Positions 23,835 to 36,501 are shown, numbered from the stretch's first letter. The stretch is DNA of 64,000 nucleotides from Atherinomorus stipes (GCA_023101725.1 JALJCO010007889.1:62001-126000), one strand, 5' to 3'. Notes: generated by a model from the letters alone, not told the origin. Numbers and translations: made by a program.

Positions 23835-24065
23835 TCATTTTAATGCAGAGTGGAGTTTGTGTTTTCTCCCAGTGTAAGCGTGGGTTCTCTCCGGGCACAG
23901 TTCAGGTTTATTGGTGACTCCTACCTCAGAGTGAGTGCAATCATGAAAGGTTTTTTCTTTGTGTTGGCCCAGCAACAGACTGGCAGACTGTCCAGGATGT
24001 ATCCTACTGTACCTCTCGCCGAGTAGCTGCTGGGACAGGCTCCAGCTTCCCCAAACACCCTGAAT
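23835..24065 (+). mobile_element. Decayed RTE-type LINE or SINE tail
   Basis: GGGTTCTCTCCGGG, the GGTTTATTGGTGACTC segment, CAGACTGTCCAGGATGTA and ACAGGCTCCAGCTTCCCC occur in the order found in the abundant fish RTE-type tail. A better copy lies at 40290-40455. The terminal AAGCGG region is missing. Confidence 0.6.
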
Positions 24066-24183
24066 TGTAATAACTGTAGAAAACAGAGAAAAGAATGACT
24101 AAGAACCCAGTCAAATTCTTCATCACACCACACATTTGATGACCTTGGCCACGGAGAGAATCAGTATGCATGTCCCGTCCACT

Positions 24184-24410
24184 CCAGGGTTATTAAAGTC
24201 AGTTCTATAAGATTCCCAATCTTGTAGGTTTTCAGTGTAACCCTGCACAAACACACCTGACTCACATTAATGAGTCATTGTGTAAAATTTCATACAGTAG
24301 GCTGCTGAATCGATCTAATTTCAGTCAGGTCTGCTAGACCAGGGTTACAGTGAAAACCTGCAGGATTACAGCTCTCGTAGGACCAACTTGAGTAACCCTG
24401 GTCTACTCTA
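24184..24410. repeat. Nested inverted repeat, possible MITE
   Basis: AGGTTTTCAGTGTAACCCTG (24226-24245) pairs with CAGGGTTACAGTGAAAACCT (24340-24359) with one mismatch. CCAGGGTTA motifs lie outside on the left (24184) and inverted on the right near 24400. The structure looks like a foldback or TIR element, family unknown. Confidence 0.45.
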
Positions 24411-25634
24411 TAGTCGACTGGGAATGGCAAATATTGTGCACATACAGTTCTTTCATTCGACAGTATGCTTCAAGCTGTAGGAAACATTAAAAGTGGCCCA
24501 TGTCTAAAAAATGATGCTATCACTTAAAAATACTGTTGAACTTGCATATCTCATTGAAGCTTAATTGACAGTGATTATACTGAAAAAAAAAACAATTTCT
24601 GACTTACTCGTTTATCATACAGAAACATGGTTTTCTGTTGCCTTGCCGTCATCCTGTCCTCTTTTTTCCACCCAGAAGGTCAACTCAGCCAATCACCAGA
24701 GTGCCCCTGCCACCCAAAAAGGTTTGTATGACTTAAATTACAATCTCCCTGTGTCATTTACTCATTGTTGCTGTAACTGAGTTAGGAGAGTTTTGGTTGC
24801 AGCTGCCTTGGTGGTCTTTCACTCCTGTAATTGCAGCTCCCCTCGTTACCCTACCTCCACCCTTCTCTGCACCATTGCTTCAACAATTAGAGGATTTGCA
24901 ACCAAATCCTTGTCACTATAGGTTGCCAGATCTTGTGCAACAACAAAATGAGTAGTTTTCATAATGAGGATACAAGCAGTCTGACCTTATAAAGCTGAGT
25001 GTTGCATGTCAGCAGGCAGTCTGCTCTGCTTGGTGTGGCCAGTCAAAATGTAGCTCTTTATAAGGATTTGTCATTGTAGTGTTACACTTATCCCACCTTC
25101 ACTGGAGTTGAAAGGACACCTTATAAAGTCAGGCTGAAGATTAAGTAGCTTTTGCTTCATTACAGTGCAGAATTGGGCCATTCCAGTTATTAGACCAAGC
25201 CCCACTCTACTGTAACCACAAAGGCTGGCTCAGCTCAAACACACCTCTTAATGGCTTTCCCAGAGTGGCCCCTGGCTGGGCCAAACTCTTGTAATATGAG
25301 GTTTGCATTATAAAATAAAACGGCACTGCATATCTCCAGCTGGGCATAATGTTGGACGGTACAGCCCAGCTGAACCAGGGATCTACAGATAATGGAGTAA
25401 AGTTACACTGAAAGTACGACAAGTTAGAAGTTTCTCAAGATGCTACTCATGAGATCATAACCCTGGTGTCCATCCAGACATCCTCTCCAGTGTTTTTTCA
25501 CTCCCACATGCATGCACTTCACTCCCTTCTCCTCACTTCTCCTCACTTTCCCGTCTCCCAAGCATTTTTGTCTTCATTCTCCGTTGCAAGGTTAAGAGTT
25601 TGATCTGATCATCATTTATTTTTTCTTTTAACAG
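24411..25634. other. Non-coding; likely intron sequence before the candidate exon
   Basis: No gene or repeat recognised. The final 30 bases form a T-rich tract ending TTTTAACAG, a plausible splice acceptor. Confidence 0.3.
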
Positions 25635-25793
25635 AGAGCTGCTGAAGTGGACAGCCAGCCTGCACCACAACGGGATTAAACGCTGTCATCGCCTTCCCCT
25701 CCCAGTGTTCAACACACTCGATCACAAGGACAGCAGATCTCAGCCTTCCTAAACTAAAGCCGAACACATGCCAGACTGCAGAGAGACAGACAG
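25635..25793 (+). other. Candidate spliced exon, probably 5' untranslated
   Basis: A 159-base segment is bounded by TTTTCTTTTAACAG (acceptor with a good pyrimidine tract) and CAGACAG followed by GTAACC (donor). It is GC-richer than its flanks and repeat-free, and contains GTGGACAGCCAGCCTGCACC. All frames are broken early except a late ATG at 25768, which opens MPDCRETD and would continue into a next exon. This fits a 5' UTR or first-coding exon of a host gene lying mainly beyond the window. No gene identity can be given. Chance pairing of splice sites remains possible. Confidence 0.35.
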
Positions 25794-26428
25794 GTAACCT
25801 CCCTGTGAAACGCTGCTCATGTTCTCTTCTTTCCAGTTTCTCTGTAAAGCTCTATGGCTGATCCCTAATTTAACCTCACTTTATTTAATTCTACTATGTA
25901 TGCATGGAAAGCTTTAACCTATCAAACCTCATAATTCAAATAGCTCTTATAGATCACAAGTACTCTTGAAGACCAAACCCGTCACTGAAGAAGGAAGCTA
26001 TAAAAGTCATTCAGAAAAGGGGGGGGGGGAAGTTAAATTAAAAAGTATTGCAGCAGTCATGCTGAACCACAATAAGATCCTTTGGTCTTTTTCCTTTCAA
26101 GTGACCCACTGGGTGCAAAGATTCATATCCAGCTGTGAAACCTGAGGAAATAAGCAACCACACTGTTTCTCTTCAGAGTTTCACACCTTTTCCCTCATGT
26201 CAGTTGTTTTTCTCAAACACTTTTCCAGAGACTGCAATATTAGTGTTCAAAAGCTTCATTGTGATGCTGTGACATTGACATTTTCCATGTGTGCATCATA
26301 ATTTCATTAAAATCAGACATAAAAAGATACCAAACTGACTTTTATTATCAAATCGTACAGAACTCTGAAGCTGATCTTTTTTCTGTAAATCCCACAAACA
26401 GGTAATTCACCTTTTTTTCTTTTTAACT
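25794..26428. other. Non-coding; nothing recognised
   Basis: Contains a G-run at 26021-26030. No other structure was seen. Confidence 0.3.
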
Positions 26429-26776
26429 TTAAAGGGATACCGTCTAACTTTTGACCCTAACATTTGCCCAGTGGTAATAATGGATGATTTCTGGGGTCAG
26501 TAGCACTTGATTCATGCCGTCTTTCCAAGGGGCTGCCCTCCTTAAAAAATCAGACATTGTAACTTTGCAGAAGTGGATCCGTCTCTCATTGGATCATGTG
26601 ACCTGGAGCGCTTTGCTTTATGGCTCAATGACTTCGCTATCAGCTGATCAAAATGGTCTGCAAACACGATTCCAAAATACGGATGGAATGTTGAATTTTG
26701 TGACAGCTGTGTGACCTATGGGACGTTGCAGTGTTTAGTGCCCCTAGTGGCCAAAAGTTTCAAAGTATCCCTTTAA
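26429..26776. mobile_element. T2/Kolobok-like MITE, 348 bp
   Basis: TTAAAGGGATAC on the left and GTATCCCTTTAA on the right form exact inverted ends including the TTAA target site (26429-26432 and 26773-26776). TTTTGACC and GGCCAAAAG are a further inverted match just inside. It has no internal similarity that I can see to the 686-bp or 445-bp elements, so it is a third family with the same terminal signature. Confidence 0.75.
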
Positions 26777-28779
26777 AACAAAGCATTATTTTACTACATT
26801 GTATATTTCTATGCTCTCAAGAGGCTACACATTAGAAATCATGCAAACCTGAATCCATCATGTTCTCACACTGAAGAGGAAAAGTTTTGATTCTACAAGT
26901 TTTACTGTATTTGTGCTTCTCAAAACAAATCAAGTGATATTTAATTTAAAAACACAGGTGTTTTTATAAAGAGGAGGGTTATAGATGTGAACTGCCAGAT
27001 CTTGTGCAACCTTTTCTGATTCTGGTTTTCCTGCAATAAATTCAATATTTAGATACTGACACTCAGAAGGACAACATTACTAAAACAGATGAAAAGTCAA
27101 ACAGATTTCCAATCAGATTTCAGCTATCTCAAGGGTGTGTAAAGAAAAATAAAAATACAATTTATTTTGGCCAGAGAACCTGAGTTATGACGAGATCAGT
27201 GTGTTTAATTGGGATTTGAGCCATCAGGTCAACAAGTTCAAGATTTTGGTTCACAGTGAAGTAAAAGGAAAAGAAAAGCTGGATATATTGGGACAAAGTG
27301 TAGAGAAAAATAAAAAGCAGACTCTAATCTTTTACCCCGCTGTTTAAATGTCACAGTCCATTGCACTGAAAAAACATCTACCCACTGCCTGCATCAGCAG
27401 CAGAAACCAACAGGCATTTTATTGAAGACATCAAAAGAAACAACCGAATAATCTTTGTTAGAAACCTGAAAATGTGTTAAGTGTTAAGCTTGGTAATAAT
27501 TATTTGTCCAACTGTTTTTAACTGACATATAAATGATTCCTCTGCCTTAACTTCAAATCCTCAGACAACTGAGCATCTTATGTCAGGAGGGGGGCACGTG
27601 AAAATCAGATTGTGGGGGTGAAGGTAATATGACATGAAGCAGGTTTAACCTTCAGTTGAGGTTTTACACGGCTGTAACCACTGGCTGCACGTTGGCCTGC
27701 CTGCCACTTTTATAAGGCAATTATATAAACTCAGAGTTTTACAGGGAAAACAGTCTGTATGTAACTTTTTTTTTCTTTGTTTCTGCTCATGGTTGGCTGT
27801 CTGAAAGTTTCTGCGGTTCTCATAAATTGTCCAAATTCTGAATACTCCATATTCCCAGAAGACTGTGGAGGCTTCTGACCTCATGAAATTCTTTTTAGCA
27901 TGCATTTTTGATTCTTCATGCTTAAAATAAAACATTTGGTGATGCTTTATCTGATCTATGTTGCGCAATTTAATGAGCTTCGCTGGCCAGAAACTTTTGA
28001 CAGATGAGCTTTCTTTCTGTAATGATTCAGGCAATTTTTGATATTTCAATTGTAACTCTTCAGTATTTTATTTTGTTTTCTGATTGACCTAAAGATCCAA
28101 AATAATTTCACTGTATTTTGGCAACAAAGTCATCTGTAAATGGCGGCATTTGTTTAGTATTTATTTTTAAAGTATTTTTTATTTAATTTACAATTTTCTC
28201 ATCAGACGGATATTTCAAGGAATTCATAGAATTTGTGAAAATTCTATGTTTTTATTTCAAACATTTGTGATCAGACAGACCCAAAGAACACCTTTTACCA
28301 GTTTGAAGATAAAAATGTGTAACTGATACTCATTGCAAAACTGCAAATGCAAACACTGGTGGGTATATTTAGGCTTTGAGATTTCTCAGAAGATTACAGA
28401 ATGAGTTCTTGTTTTGGTTTATTGACTGGAAAGGGAACTAGATTAAGGACAGTATGGTCTCAGAAATATGTTAAGTGCCCACAACATTAAGAAATGTAAG
28501 AGTGTTTATCTGTTTTAAAAGGCAACACAGTTCATTTTAGGGGGTTGAATGACTTTGAAGTGACAGTGAACAAGGAGTTTGCTTCCCACCTGATGAACTA
28601 CTCCACTTGGGGTATTTTTGTTTGAATATTACTTTCATACACCGTTATGATTAACTTCAGTTTTCATTTGCTGTTTGGTTCTGCTTAGGAAAAAAACAGT
28701 TGGCTAAGGTTAGGAAAATGTAATCATTTAGCTTTAAATGTACTCTCACAACACAACAGTTTAGTTAAAAACTGTGCTG
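26777..28779. other. Non-coding, AT-rich
   Basis: The 134-codon minus frame at 27645-28049 is Lys- and Asn-rich, matches no family I know, and has no splice or promoter context. I treat it as chance. Confidence 0.35.
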
Positions 28780-31160
28780 GCCACCACTGGTCATGTCTTT
28801 TTGATGTTTTTTGTTTTTTTGGGGTTTGTTTTTTTTTTTTTTTGGTTGTTTGTTTTGGGATGTTGGGGGTGATTCTGTTTTCCTTGGTTGCGGTCCACTG
28901 ACACCTGTGTTTCGTGTTGTGGAGAGGATGGGAAGTGTCCTCCATTTTTGTTGTGAGCTTCTTTGAACGATGCTCCAGCGGCTCCAGAGTTTCCCGCACA
29001 GACCAGCTTTCTTGATAGTTGTTTGTTTTTCGTCTCTGGTTGTGTGCTGCCGAGATGGTGGTATTGCATTTTCCAGTTTAGAAGTTGATTGTTGGCGTTA
29101 TGTTTGTTTTAGAAGTGAGTCTGCTCAGACCTTTTGTGATGTGTCCTGTTGTTTCCATAGTCTGTTGTCCAGCTGAATCAGGTATTTGTGTTCTCTCCAC
29201 CTCCACCTCCTTTCCAGGATGTAGACAGGACTATGCTGCTTTTTTGCTCCTCCTGAGTCACATTTTTTGTTTGCTGGTTTTAGATGGTGATTGTTCTGCA
29301 CCATTTACTGATTGACAAGTTCCCTGTTTCGGTTGTCCATATTCACCCAGAGAGTTAGAATTTTTGGTGAGGTGAGTTGTTGGGTTGAGGTGTAAGGAGG
29401 AATGGGAGAGTACAGTCCCTTGTGGTGTCAGGTGCTGACCACCGTTAGAACACTTGTTTGTGGTTGTTTGTTGGTGTGAGGTGGTTGTGGAGGGATCTTG
29501 GGTTTGAGTTGAATGGGGTGATGTATTTGTTGAATAGAAAGCTGTGTGCTGTGGTAGATGAGAGTGGGTTTGAAGAGAAGAGATGGCGTTTCCCCGCCCA
29601 TTCGTGGTGTTGGGTTGAAAGGTGTTGATTGTTGTTGGGTGGCCGTGAGTTTCCAGGATTTATGATGTGAGATGTGAGTGGTTGTGTTTTGGTTGTGGTT
29701 GTGGTTTTTTGGTGGAGATGTTTTCCAAGAAGTTGTTGTTGGTGGTGTTGGTGTGGAGAAGGAATAGTTGTTTGAGAGGTTTGAGATTGGGATGACACAT
29801 GGATCAGCCTTGTTCGTTGTTTTTTGTTGTTTTTGATGGTAGGGACAGTAGTGGAGGTGAGAGAGGTTAGGATGTTGATGTGGAGGGAGATGAGGCTGTG
29901 TTGTCCATGATGAGTGAGGGTGAAGAGTGAGGTGGAAGAGTGTGGGTATGGAGGGGTGGGAGTTGGGTTGTCGGAGGGGGATGACTATTGAAGAACATGT
30001 TCAGTTGTTGCTCTGTCCAGACCTCCGTCGTCTGGTCCCCCTTTTGGCCAGTGATTTTTTCTTCCCGACCACACATCCCTCGTTGTTTGTGAGTGGCTTC
30101 TTTTCCTGTGTCCTCCTTGCTTTTGTTGTGTTTTGTTGTTTTTGTGTGGTGTCCCTGTTCCTCCCTGTTTTTTTGGTTGGTTTTTGTTCTGGTGATCAGG
30201 GTTTGTTTTGGTGAGCACCTTGTTTTGTTGGAGATGTTGTCCAACAGAGTTTTGTTTGTAACATAGTCTGTTGATGTATTCATGAGGTTACAGAGGAATT
30301 AGTCTGTGGCTCAGCATTCTTAGAGCATTCGCCTGTGACCAGGTTTTATGTCCTTATGTGGTTGTGTGAGAGGGTTGTGGTGGAGGTGGAGACCAGATTA
30401 TGATTGTTTTGGGGAGGGCAGAGGAGCTGTATGCATTTTTGTTTTGATAAATGTATTTTTTTGGTGGAGAGCTGATGTGGTTGGGTGGAGAGGGAGACGT
30501 TGTTGAAGTCTCCAGAGATGCCATGAATGAGTTTGGATGCTGTGTTTGTGTTTGCCCGACGGAGCTGATGACATACAGGTGTCTTGGTGGGTACTGTATT
30601 ATATACGTACAGAATAAAAGGAGTAATATGACGGTAGCTAAGTTTGTCTCTTGTGGATTTCTTGACAGTGCGTGTCCTGGATGGACCAGCGCTGACTGAC
30701 CAGTCTGCTCCGCCTCTCTTCCGCTTCCGTGGTGTTTTTTCGGTTCGGACCGTTTGGCCGTGTACAGACGCATTACAGTCCGGATGTGTTATGCGCCGTC
30801 TTGGAACACATGATTGCATTTTGTCTTTTTGAGACTTGTTGCCTTGGCTCATTGTTGTGCGATCGTTCCCATTGGTTCTCCCCGTTTTTTCTCTGCTTCC
30901 CTGCCCTGCTCTTTGTCTTTTTTTCTGGGATTTGCGGTTTTTGTGATTTGTTTGGGGGTTTTAGTTGTCGGTGGTAATTTTTCCGTTGTATGGATAATGG
31001 TGGCATTGGGTTCCCGTTGCACCCGTTCCAGATTGTTTGCGATTGTGATTTTGAGTTGGAGAGTTTTACAATTGCGCTACCTAGCAGCGCATTCCGAATT
31101 ATTAGGTTGCGTTTATATGTTCAGCTGCTCAAACTAAGTTTCTTGAATTTATTTAGCAAG
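28780..31160 (-). mobile_element. Degraded LINE (jockey/Rex1-like) endonuclease region with AC-rich coding strand
   Basis: On the minus strand, pieces of an APE-type endonuclease are visible: TQHPNS and SGDFNNVSLS near 30530-30499, NAYSSSALP near 30440-30415 in a shifted frame, and NNHNLVS near 30400-30388 (the family has SDHN). A weaker WTEQQLNMFF follows near 30020. In family members the GDFN and SDH motifs carry metal-binding and catalytic residues for nicking target DNA. Here frameshifts, stops and long A/C-rich stretches abolish function. The plus strand is remarkably T/G-rich across the whole interval, which degrades recognition downstream of 30000. The limits follow the composition change rather than true element ends. 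Confidence 0.55.
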
Positions 31161-31222
31161 TGTTTTTCTTTCTTTTTCTTTCTTTCTTTCTTTTTTTTCT
31201 TTTTCTTTTTCTTTTTTTTTTG
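31161..31222. repeat. Irregular TTTC/TTTTTC polypyrimidine tract
   Basis: An imperfect array of TTTC and TTTTTC units at the edge of the AC-rich LINE region. Confidence 0.85.
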
Positions 31223-31260
31223 CATTGACTAAGTCAAATGACTGAACACAGAATAACAGA

Positions 31261-31398
31261 TTAAAGGATAAGTTTTTTTTTTTTCAACCTGGACCTTATT
31301 TCTAGGAGTATATACGTGCATTTACTCACTGGTAAAGTTTCTGCATCACTTTGACTCCTTCGGAAGATATTACTTGATTCACACTTCAGTGTACATCC
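31261..31398. mobile_element. Truncated T2/Kolobok-like MITE copy
   Basis: TTAAAGGATAAG starts at 31261 and is followed by ACCTTATTTCTAGGAGTATA, CATTTACTCACTGGTAAAG and CATCACTTTGACTCC. These match one arm of the 445-bp element. Similarity ends at the palindrome and GGAT array that follow. Confidence 0.8.
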
Positions 31399-31413
31399 AG
31401 GATGTACACTGAA
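31385..31413. repeat. Perfect 14-bp foldback palindrome
   Basis: TTCAGTGTACATCC, one A, then the exact reverse complement. The left arm is ordinary T2-like element sequence, so the right arm is an inverted copy added at the breakpoint. Confidence 0.9.
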
Positions 31414-31470
31414 TGGATGGATGGATGGATGGATGGATGGATGGATGGATGGATGGACGGACGGATGGAG
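31413..31470. repeat. (GGAT)n microsatellite
   Basis: About 14 GGAT units with two GGAC variants at the right end. Confidence 0.95.
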
Positions 31471-34009
31471 TTTCTAAGCAGTGATGTTGCTCAGAAACTG
31501 AACCAGGTTAAAAGTTCAGCACCATTTTCTTCCTCTTAAAGCAGGCTGCAAAGATGGAGTCCACCTTCTAACTCAGATACTCTGCAGACCGTACTTAGTT
31601 TACGTATGTTAAAGTTGTTTGAATTCCATGAAAGGATCGATTGCAGGTTTATAAGACTGATGACACCTGTCACAAGGTCAGAGATAACAGTACTGATCTC
31701 TTGGTTTTCTTCTGACTGTTGGCCCGGTATCACTGAAATGTAACTGATCCTGTTGGCTGATATTGACTCTTTTGAGCAAGTCAGCTCCTCCTCTTTCTCC
31801 TCTTTGCTGGAAGCACTGCTCCTATTGATCTCATTCTTTAAGTGTTACCATAAATTCCCTCCCCATTAGTTTAAACTGGATGGCGTCTCATCCACCTCAT
31901 GATTAATCCGGACAGTCCTCCACAGAGAAAGAAGCATCTTCTGCGTGCCATCTTCCCAACTGCTGCTCATCCCTCCTGCACTCCTGTGGTCTCCCCTCTA
32001 ATGTTACCTCTCTATCCACCACTCTTTCTTTTACCACTTTTTCACTTATCTCGTGCTTTTCTGTTTCGGCTTCCTGGAGTCCTGCAGAACAAAGAGCTCT
32101 GCCAGAGAGATTGAATTTTCCCCTAATTTGTTTTTATCCCTTTTATCTGCTTCATTTGCTTGTTTGATGTGTGGCCACTGTCTCCGTTGTTGATACCTGT
32201 ACTGCACTCAGAGTACTTTTTAAAATATTTGTTTAATTCAGAGAGGGAAACAGCCAGTTTACAGCAAACAAGCTCTGACAGAAGTTTTCCATGAAACTTA
32301 AGTAGTCCTCCTGAAGAGGCTGCTTAATGGACTACAGATGAGTTTCAGTAGTGCACTCAAGTGCTGCGTGGCATCACATTTGCAAATACATTTTGTGGTT
32401 TGTATGAGTTTGCTTGCATCACCTATGTGTGGATCTTAACCAAATAGAAAAAGCTGATTTCTTTTCTGTTATCACTGGGTTTTATTTTGAGTATTTGGTG
32501 GATTAAGAGAAGTGGAGTCAGCCAGAAACACATCTACCACCCATGCAACAGCTGTCTGTTCTCTTGTTCCTTTATGTGTCCACCATCGGATTGACAACCT
32601 CTCAGGTGTCATGTGATCAGAGTCCTGGGTTCAGTTCTCTAGGCTGGTATTTTTAAATTTCCTTAAATAATTTTACTCAAGTGTTCAGTTTCTAAAGTGT
32701 GAAGCACTCACACACACAAATCATCCCTGGATGAAGCCATATGTGGAGCTTTAATGTAAAGACTTCAATAATGGTTTTGGTATGGAGCCAACTTTTACAA
32801 CTGAGGAGCTGTTAGATGGATTTGTGTAGGGAGCACCTGAGTGTGAGTACACACACATGAAAATGTGGTGTTACTACCAGCAGGGATTTCTGAAACCTTG
32901 AGAGAACAGTCTTTGCGGTCTATGTGTTAGACAAATGATCGTAACTCTTTTTTAAGAGCTTCAGACGGCTTCAGAGGTCAGTGTGCATTTCCCACATGCA
33001 TCTTCTTGTATGTGTGTGTGCATATACATCTACATGTACTGTATGTGTGATCTGGCAGGAAGAGCTAAATTAGCTTTAAGAGATCAAAGCAGTAATCTAA
33101 TCTTATTCTTTCAAACACGCTGCAATTTGTACAGGACATTTTGATTAAAAAGCATGTGCATCAGTGTAAGGAGTCTTGCCCACCTCCATGGCTGCCAGTT
33201 AGCTGATTAATACCCTGGAGCACCCAGTAACCCAGTCCAGTGCTGCTGCTGCACTGCTGTTTGAGACACTGAGGTGAGGAATGAGGGGGTGGACAGAGAC
33301 CCGAGCAATATGCTGCAACACATCACTTGCATCCGACACACACACATATACACACCGTTAGATCTTGTGTGTGTGTGTGAAAACAGCTGCCATATGTACA
33401 TAAACTGTATCAGCAGGGTAAAGCACTGCTGGGTTCTGTGGTGGTCAGGCTTACAAAACAAGCTTGGAAGTAAAAATACAAGCACCACCTCCAAATGTCA
33501 ACTACTGCAGAGAGTGAACAGAGAAACGGAAGTGCCTGAGAAGTATTTCTTTCTTCACATGACTCCTCAGTCCACTGTTATACTCTCACCACTAGTTTAA
33601 AAACACATTCAAGGCAAAGTCAAATACACTCAGACCTTGTCCACACAAACACAGCTTCTTTCCTGGGAGTCTTATTCTACATCATTCACATTCAAACTCT
33701 TCAAATGGAGTTTTGAAGAACTCGGAACAAGACGTCTGGAGAAAATATTTTAGAAACTGTGTCATCCTTGAAAATTACGCCAGCATAGTCAATGTACTTG
33801 ATAACAGGATTTTTTTCCATTTTGCACATGCACCCACAGGAAGCTTTATGAAGTGAAGGAGTTCATAATTGCAGGTTTTGGATGAGACTCTTCTGGAGCT
33901 CTGATTGGTGGGAAAACTAAGACCATAGTCTTTGTTGCTGCAGAATAGTGAGAATATATTTTAGCTGCTGCTTTTGAGCCAATTCATTCACTCACTAAGG
34001 GGAAGAGAA
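31471..34009. other. Non-coding; nothing recognised
   Basis: Short CA/TG runs occur at 33339-33380. The frames at 33207-33600 overlap on opposite strands and are not gene-like. A repeat-free patch at about 31865-31950 might be conserved noncoding DNA. Confidence 0.3.
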
Positions 34010-34110
34010 TTTGGTAACACTTAAAAATAAGGGAGCAAATCATATATTCATTAATCTATGGATAATGTACGACTCTTGGTTTAATGCATAAATTCATACA
34101 GGATGTATTG
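34010..34110. mobile_element. Possible end of a hAT-like fish MITE
   Basis: TTGGTAACACTTAAAAATAA and the following bases resemble the start of the common GGTAACACTTTA-type fish element. Only one decayed end is visible. Confidence 0.3.
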
Positions 34111-36410
34111 AACATCCTGTTCTTCGCCGTGAACTAATGATGATGAATCCTTCATGTCTTATCTTGGCTACATTTTTCAGTCTACAGGCAATTCTGTGGT
34201 GCTTCTTCTTATTGGTGGGTCATAAGGAATAAAAAGATTTGCAGCTGATGTTTATTCATTTTTAAAGGTCTGTATTTTATATAATAATTGGTATATTTCT
34301 CCTGTAGAAGCTCATCAAAGGCAAAAAATTACAACATGCTTTTTTTAGTTTATGTATGAAGCAATACTGAATCAGCATTTTAACAGATGATGCATCAAGT
34401 TTAAAGTGCCCATGTTATTGAGCTGATCATTAGTTTAGAAGAGAAGAAACATCTGGTTTTCTCTTAGCACACAGTTTGAAAGGCTGCATATCTAGTTGGG
34501 TAGAGATACATTAGTGCCTGTAGAACTGGCAGGTCTCACAACTGCTAAACTGTTAAATGCATCTATTACAACAGCACAGCTTCATGGTAAGAGTCTGGTG
34601 CTGGACTGGCCTGCACTCCATACCTTTCACCAGTCGAAAAACATTCAGCAAATTATAAAATCTAAATTATGACAGATTACAGTATATCCATCATTGTTGG
34701 GGAGCTAAAATCATTTATCAGATCAAAATGGGACGATATTCTTCCCCAAAAGGTCGAGCAAATAGTTTCTTCACTTCCAAGTCCTTTGTGGTCAGTTTTT
34801 ATGTTTGTTTCTGAGATTTGTAAATCAGTTTAGTTTTTATTTACTTTTTACTTTACGTCTCAACTTTTTCGGAATTTAGGTCACAAAACCAAAACAATCC
34901 ATATTGTTACAGTCCAAGTTGTCTTTATGAGACGTTCATTTGAGAGCATCATCCTCATCCTCCAGGTGGACTTCCAGGAAAAAAAAAGGTAACAAAGCAA
35001 AAAGGCAAAACACGAAAAATACTAGGTTTAGAGATGCTGAATAAATGATGTACTAAAATGGGTGGTTAATCTATTTGACAAACGCAGTACTGAGTGTGGG
35101 GAGCTCGTTCACAGGGTGTGTAACTGTAAGTTTTAAATGAGAAAGGAACATACTGTTTGACCTTACACATCCCTTCAGCACCCAACCCCTGCTTAGAGCT
35201 GCTGTGCTACATATCCACCCCATTAGGTCCATTAATCCGGTCTTGTGCCTCTGTTGCTACATACAGTATGAACCCTTTTCATTATCTGGCTGATTTACTG
35301 CTCAGGATCACAGCATTCAGGACCCACTTGAATATCCTGAGGTGGAAGTTTGACTTCTGATTGAGGGCGTCTCTCGGTCCTGCATGTTAGGTCTTGACAT
35401 CTACGGTACAGAGTAATGAGACGGCGCTTTGAGTCATGTTGCAACAACTAGGAGTCAGCAGCTTATGATGATGTGATCCAGGGAATTAAATGTCAATGAG
35501 TATTTAATCTGTTTGATTCTGCACCGAGGTGCTGCTGGATAAGGTCGCGCTCAAGTGTAATGATGTGTTAGACTGGCTGTAATGTGTTTTTTAGTGTGCT
35601 GGTCTTCACAGTTTTTCCCAAAACTAGATTTATTATTCAGTGTGCAGTGGAAAAATAACTTACAACTTTAGGTAGAGCAGTGAACTAAGTGTTATATTCA
35701 CCGTAATTTGCTTGCTGCCATTCTTGGCAGAGTGTTGGAGGTATGTTCAATATTTTTCTCCATCAACCAATCTAAATACTTTTTTTTTATGAGGTCAATC
35801 AAGAAAATCTAGCAAAGAGACACTACACCATGATATCCCTGTCAAATATTTTATATTTATGAGATGAGAAATGTAAGAAGGGTTTTATACACTTGAACTA
35901 AAGATCCTCATCTTGGTTGTATAATATGGAGGCTCAGTGTTATTGAGAAAGACAAGGCTTTGGGTCCATCTGATAACATAAAAGAAAGGTCAGACAGCTG
36001 CCTTGGTTCACTTCACTCACACTAACACACACACTTGCTGACCCCACTCACCAGCGTCTGCATTAACCAGAGCCGTGTGATTTCATTACATCGGGCCTAA
36101 TTGTGTTCACTGCATCTCAACAAGCTCTGCTAGAAACAGTGGCGTGAGGGCGGCTGGGAGAAAAACAGAAGATAGGAACGCTGCTGTAGGGATACAGGGC
36201 AGAGGGGATGTCAAAGCTTTTATTCACAGGCTTTTAAAAAGCCTCTATTCCACACCAGTGCATTTCCCCCTCCGCGGGGCTGAGAGCATGTCTGCACGGA
36301 GAAAATAACCCCCTCCAGCCTCCGTGAGAATTCGCGAATGGAAGCGAATGGGGGAGTGGGGTGGGGTTGCCCCAATAAAGGTGTATTAAAGTTGAATTAA
36401 ATTTCAAATA
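34111..36410. other. Non-coding; possible conserved block near 36060-36300
   Basis: No gene. The stretch around 36061-36300 is repeat-free with balanced composition, including CATCGGGCCTAATTGTG and TTATTCACAGGC. It could be conserved noncoding DNA, untested. Confidence 0.3.
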
Positions 36411-36465
36411 GGGGAGGGAGGGAGGGAGGGAGGGAGGGAGGGAGGGAGGGAGCCTGGGTGGGAGG

Positions 36466-36501
<36 letters not shown>

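Noticed and set aside
27645..28049. 134-codon minus frame
   Set aside because: Lys/Asn-rich, no motif, isolated in AT-rich DNA; probably chance.
29445..30283. Asn/Gln/Thr/His-rich minus frames resembling a low-complexity protein
   Set aside because: They are a by-product of the A/C-rich strand of the degraded LINE; only the motif-bearing parts upstream are meaningful.
32100..36000. Possible coding exons in short frames
   Set aside because: No frame showed both splice sites and a recognisable peptide.
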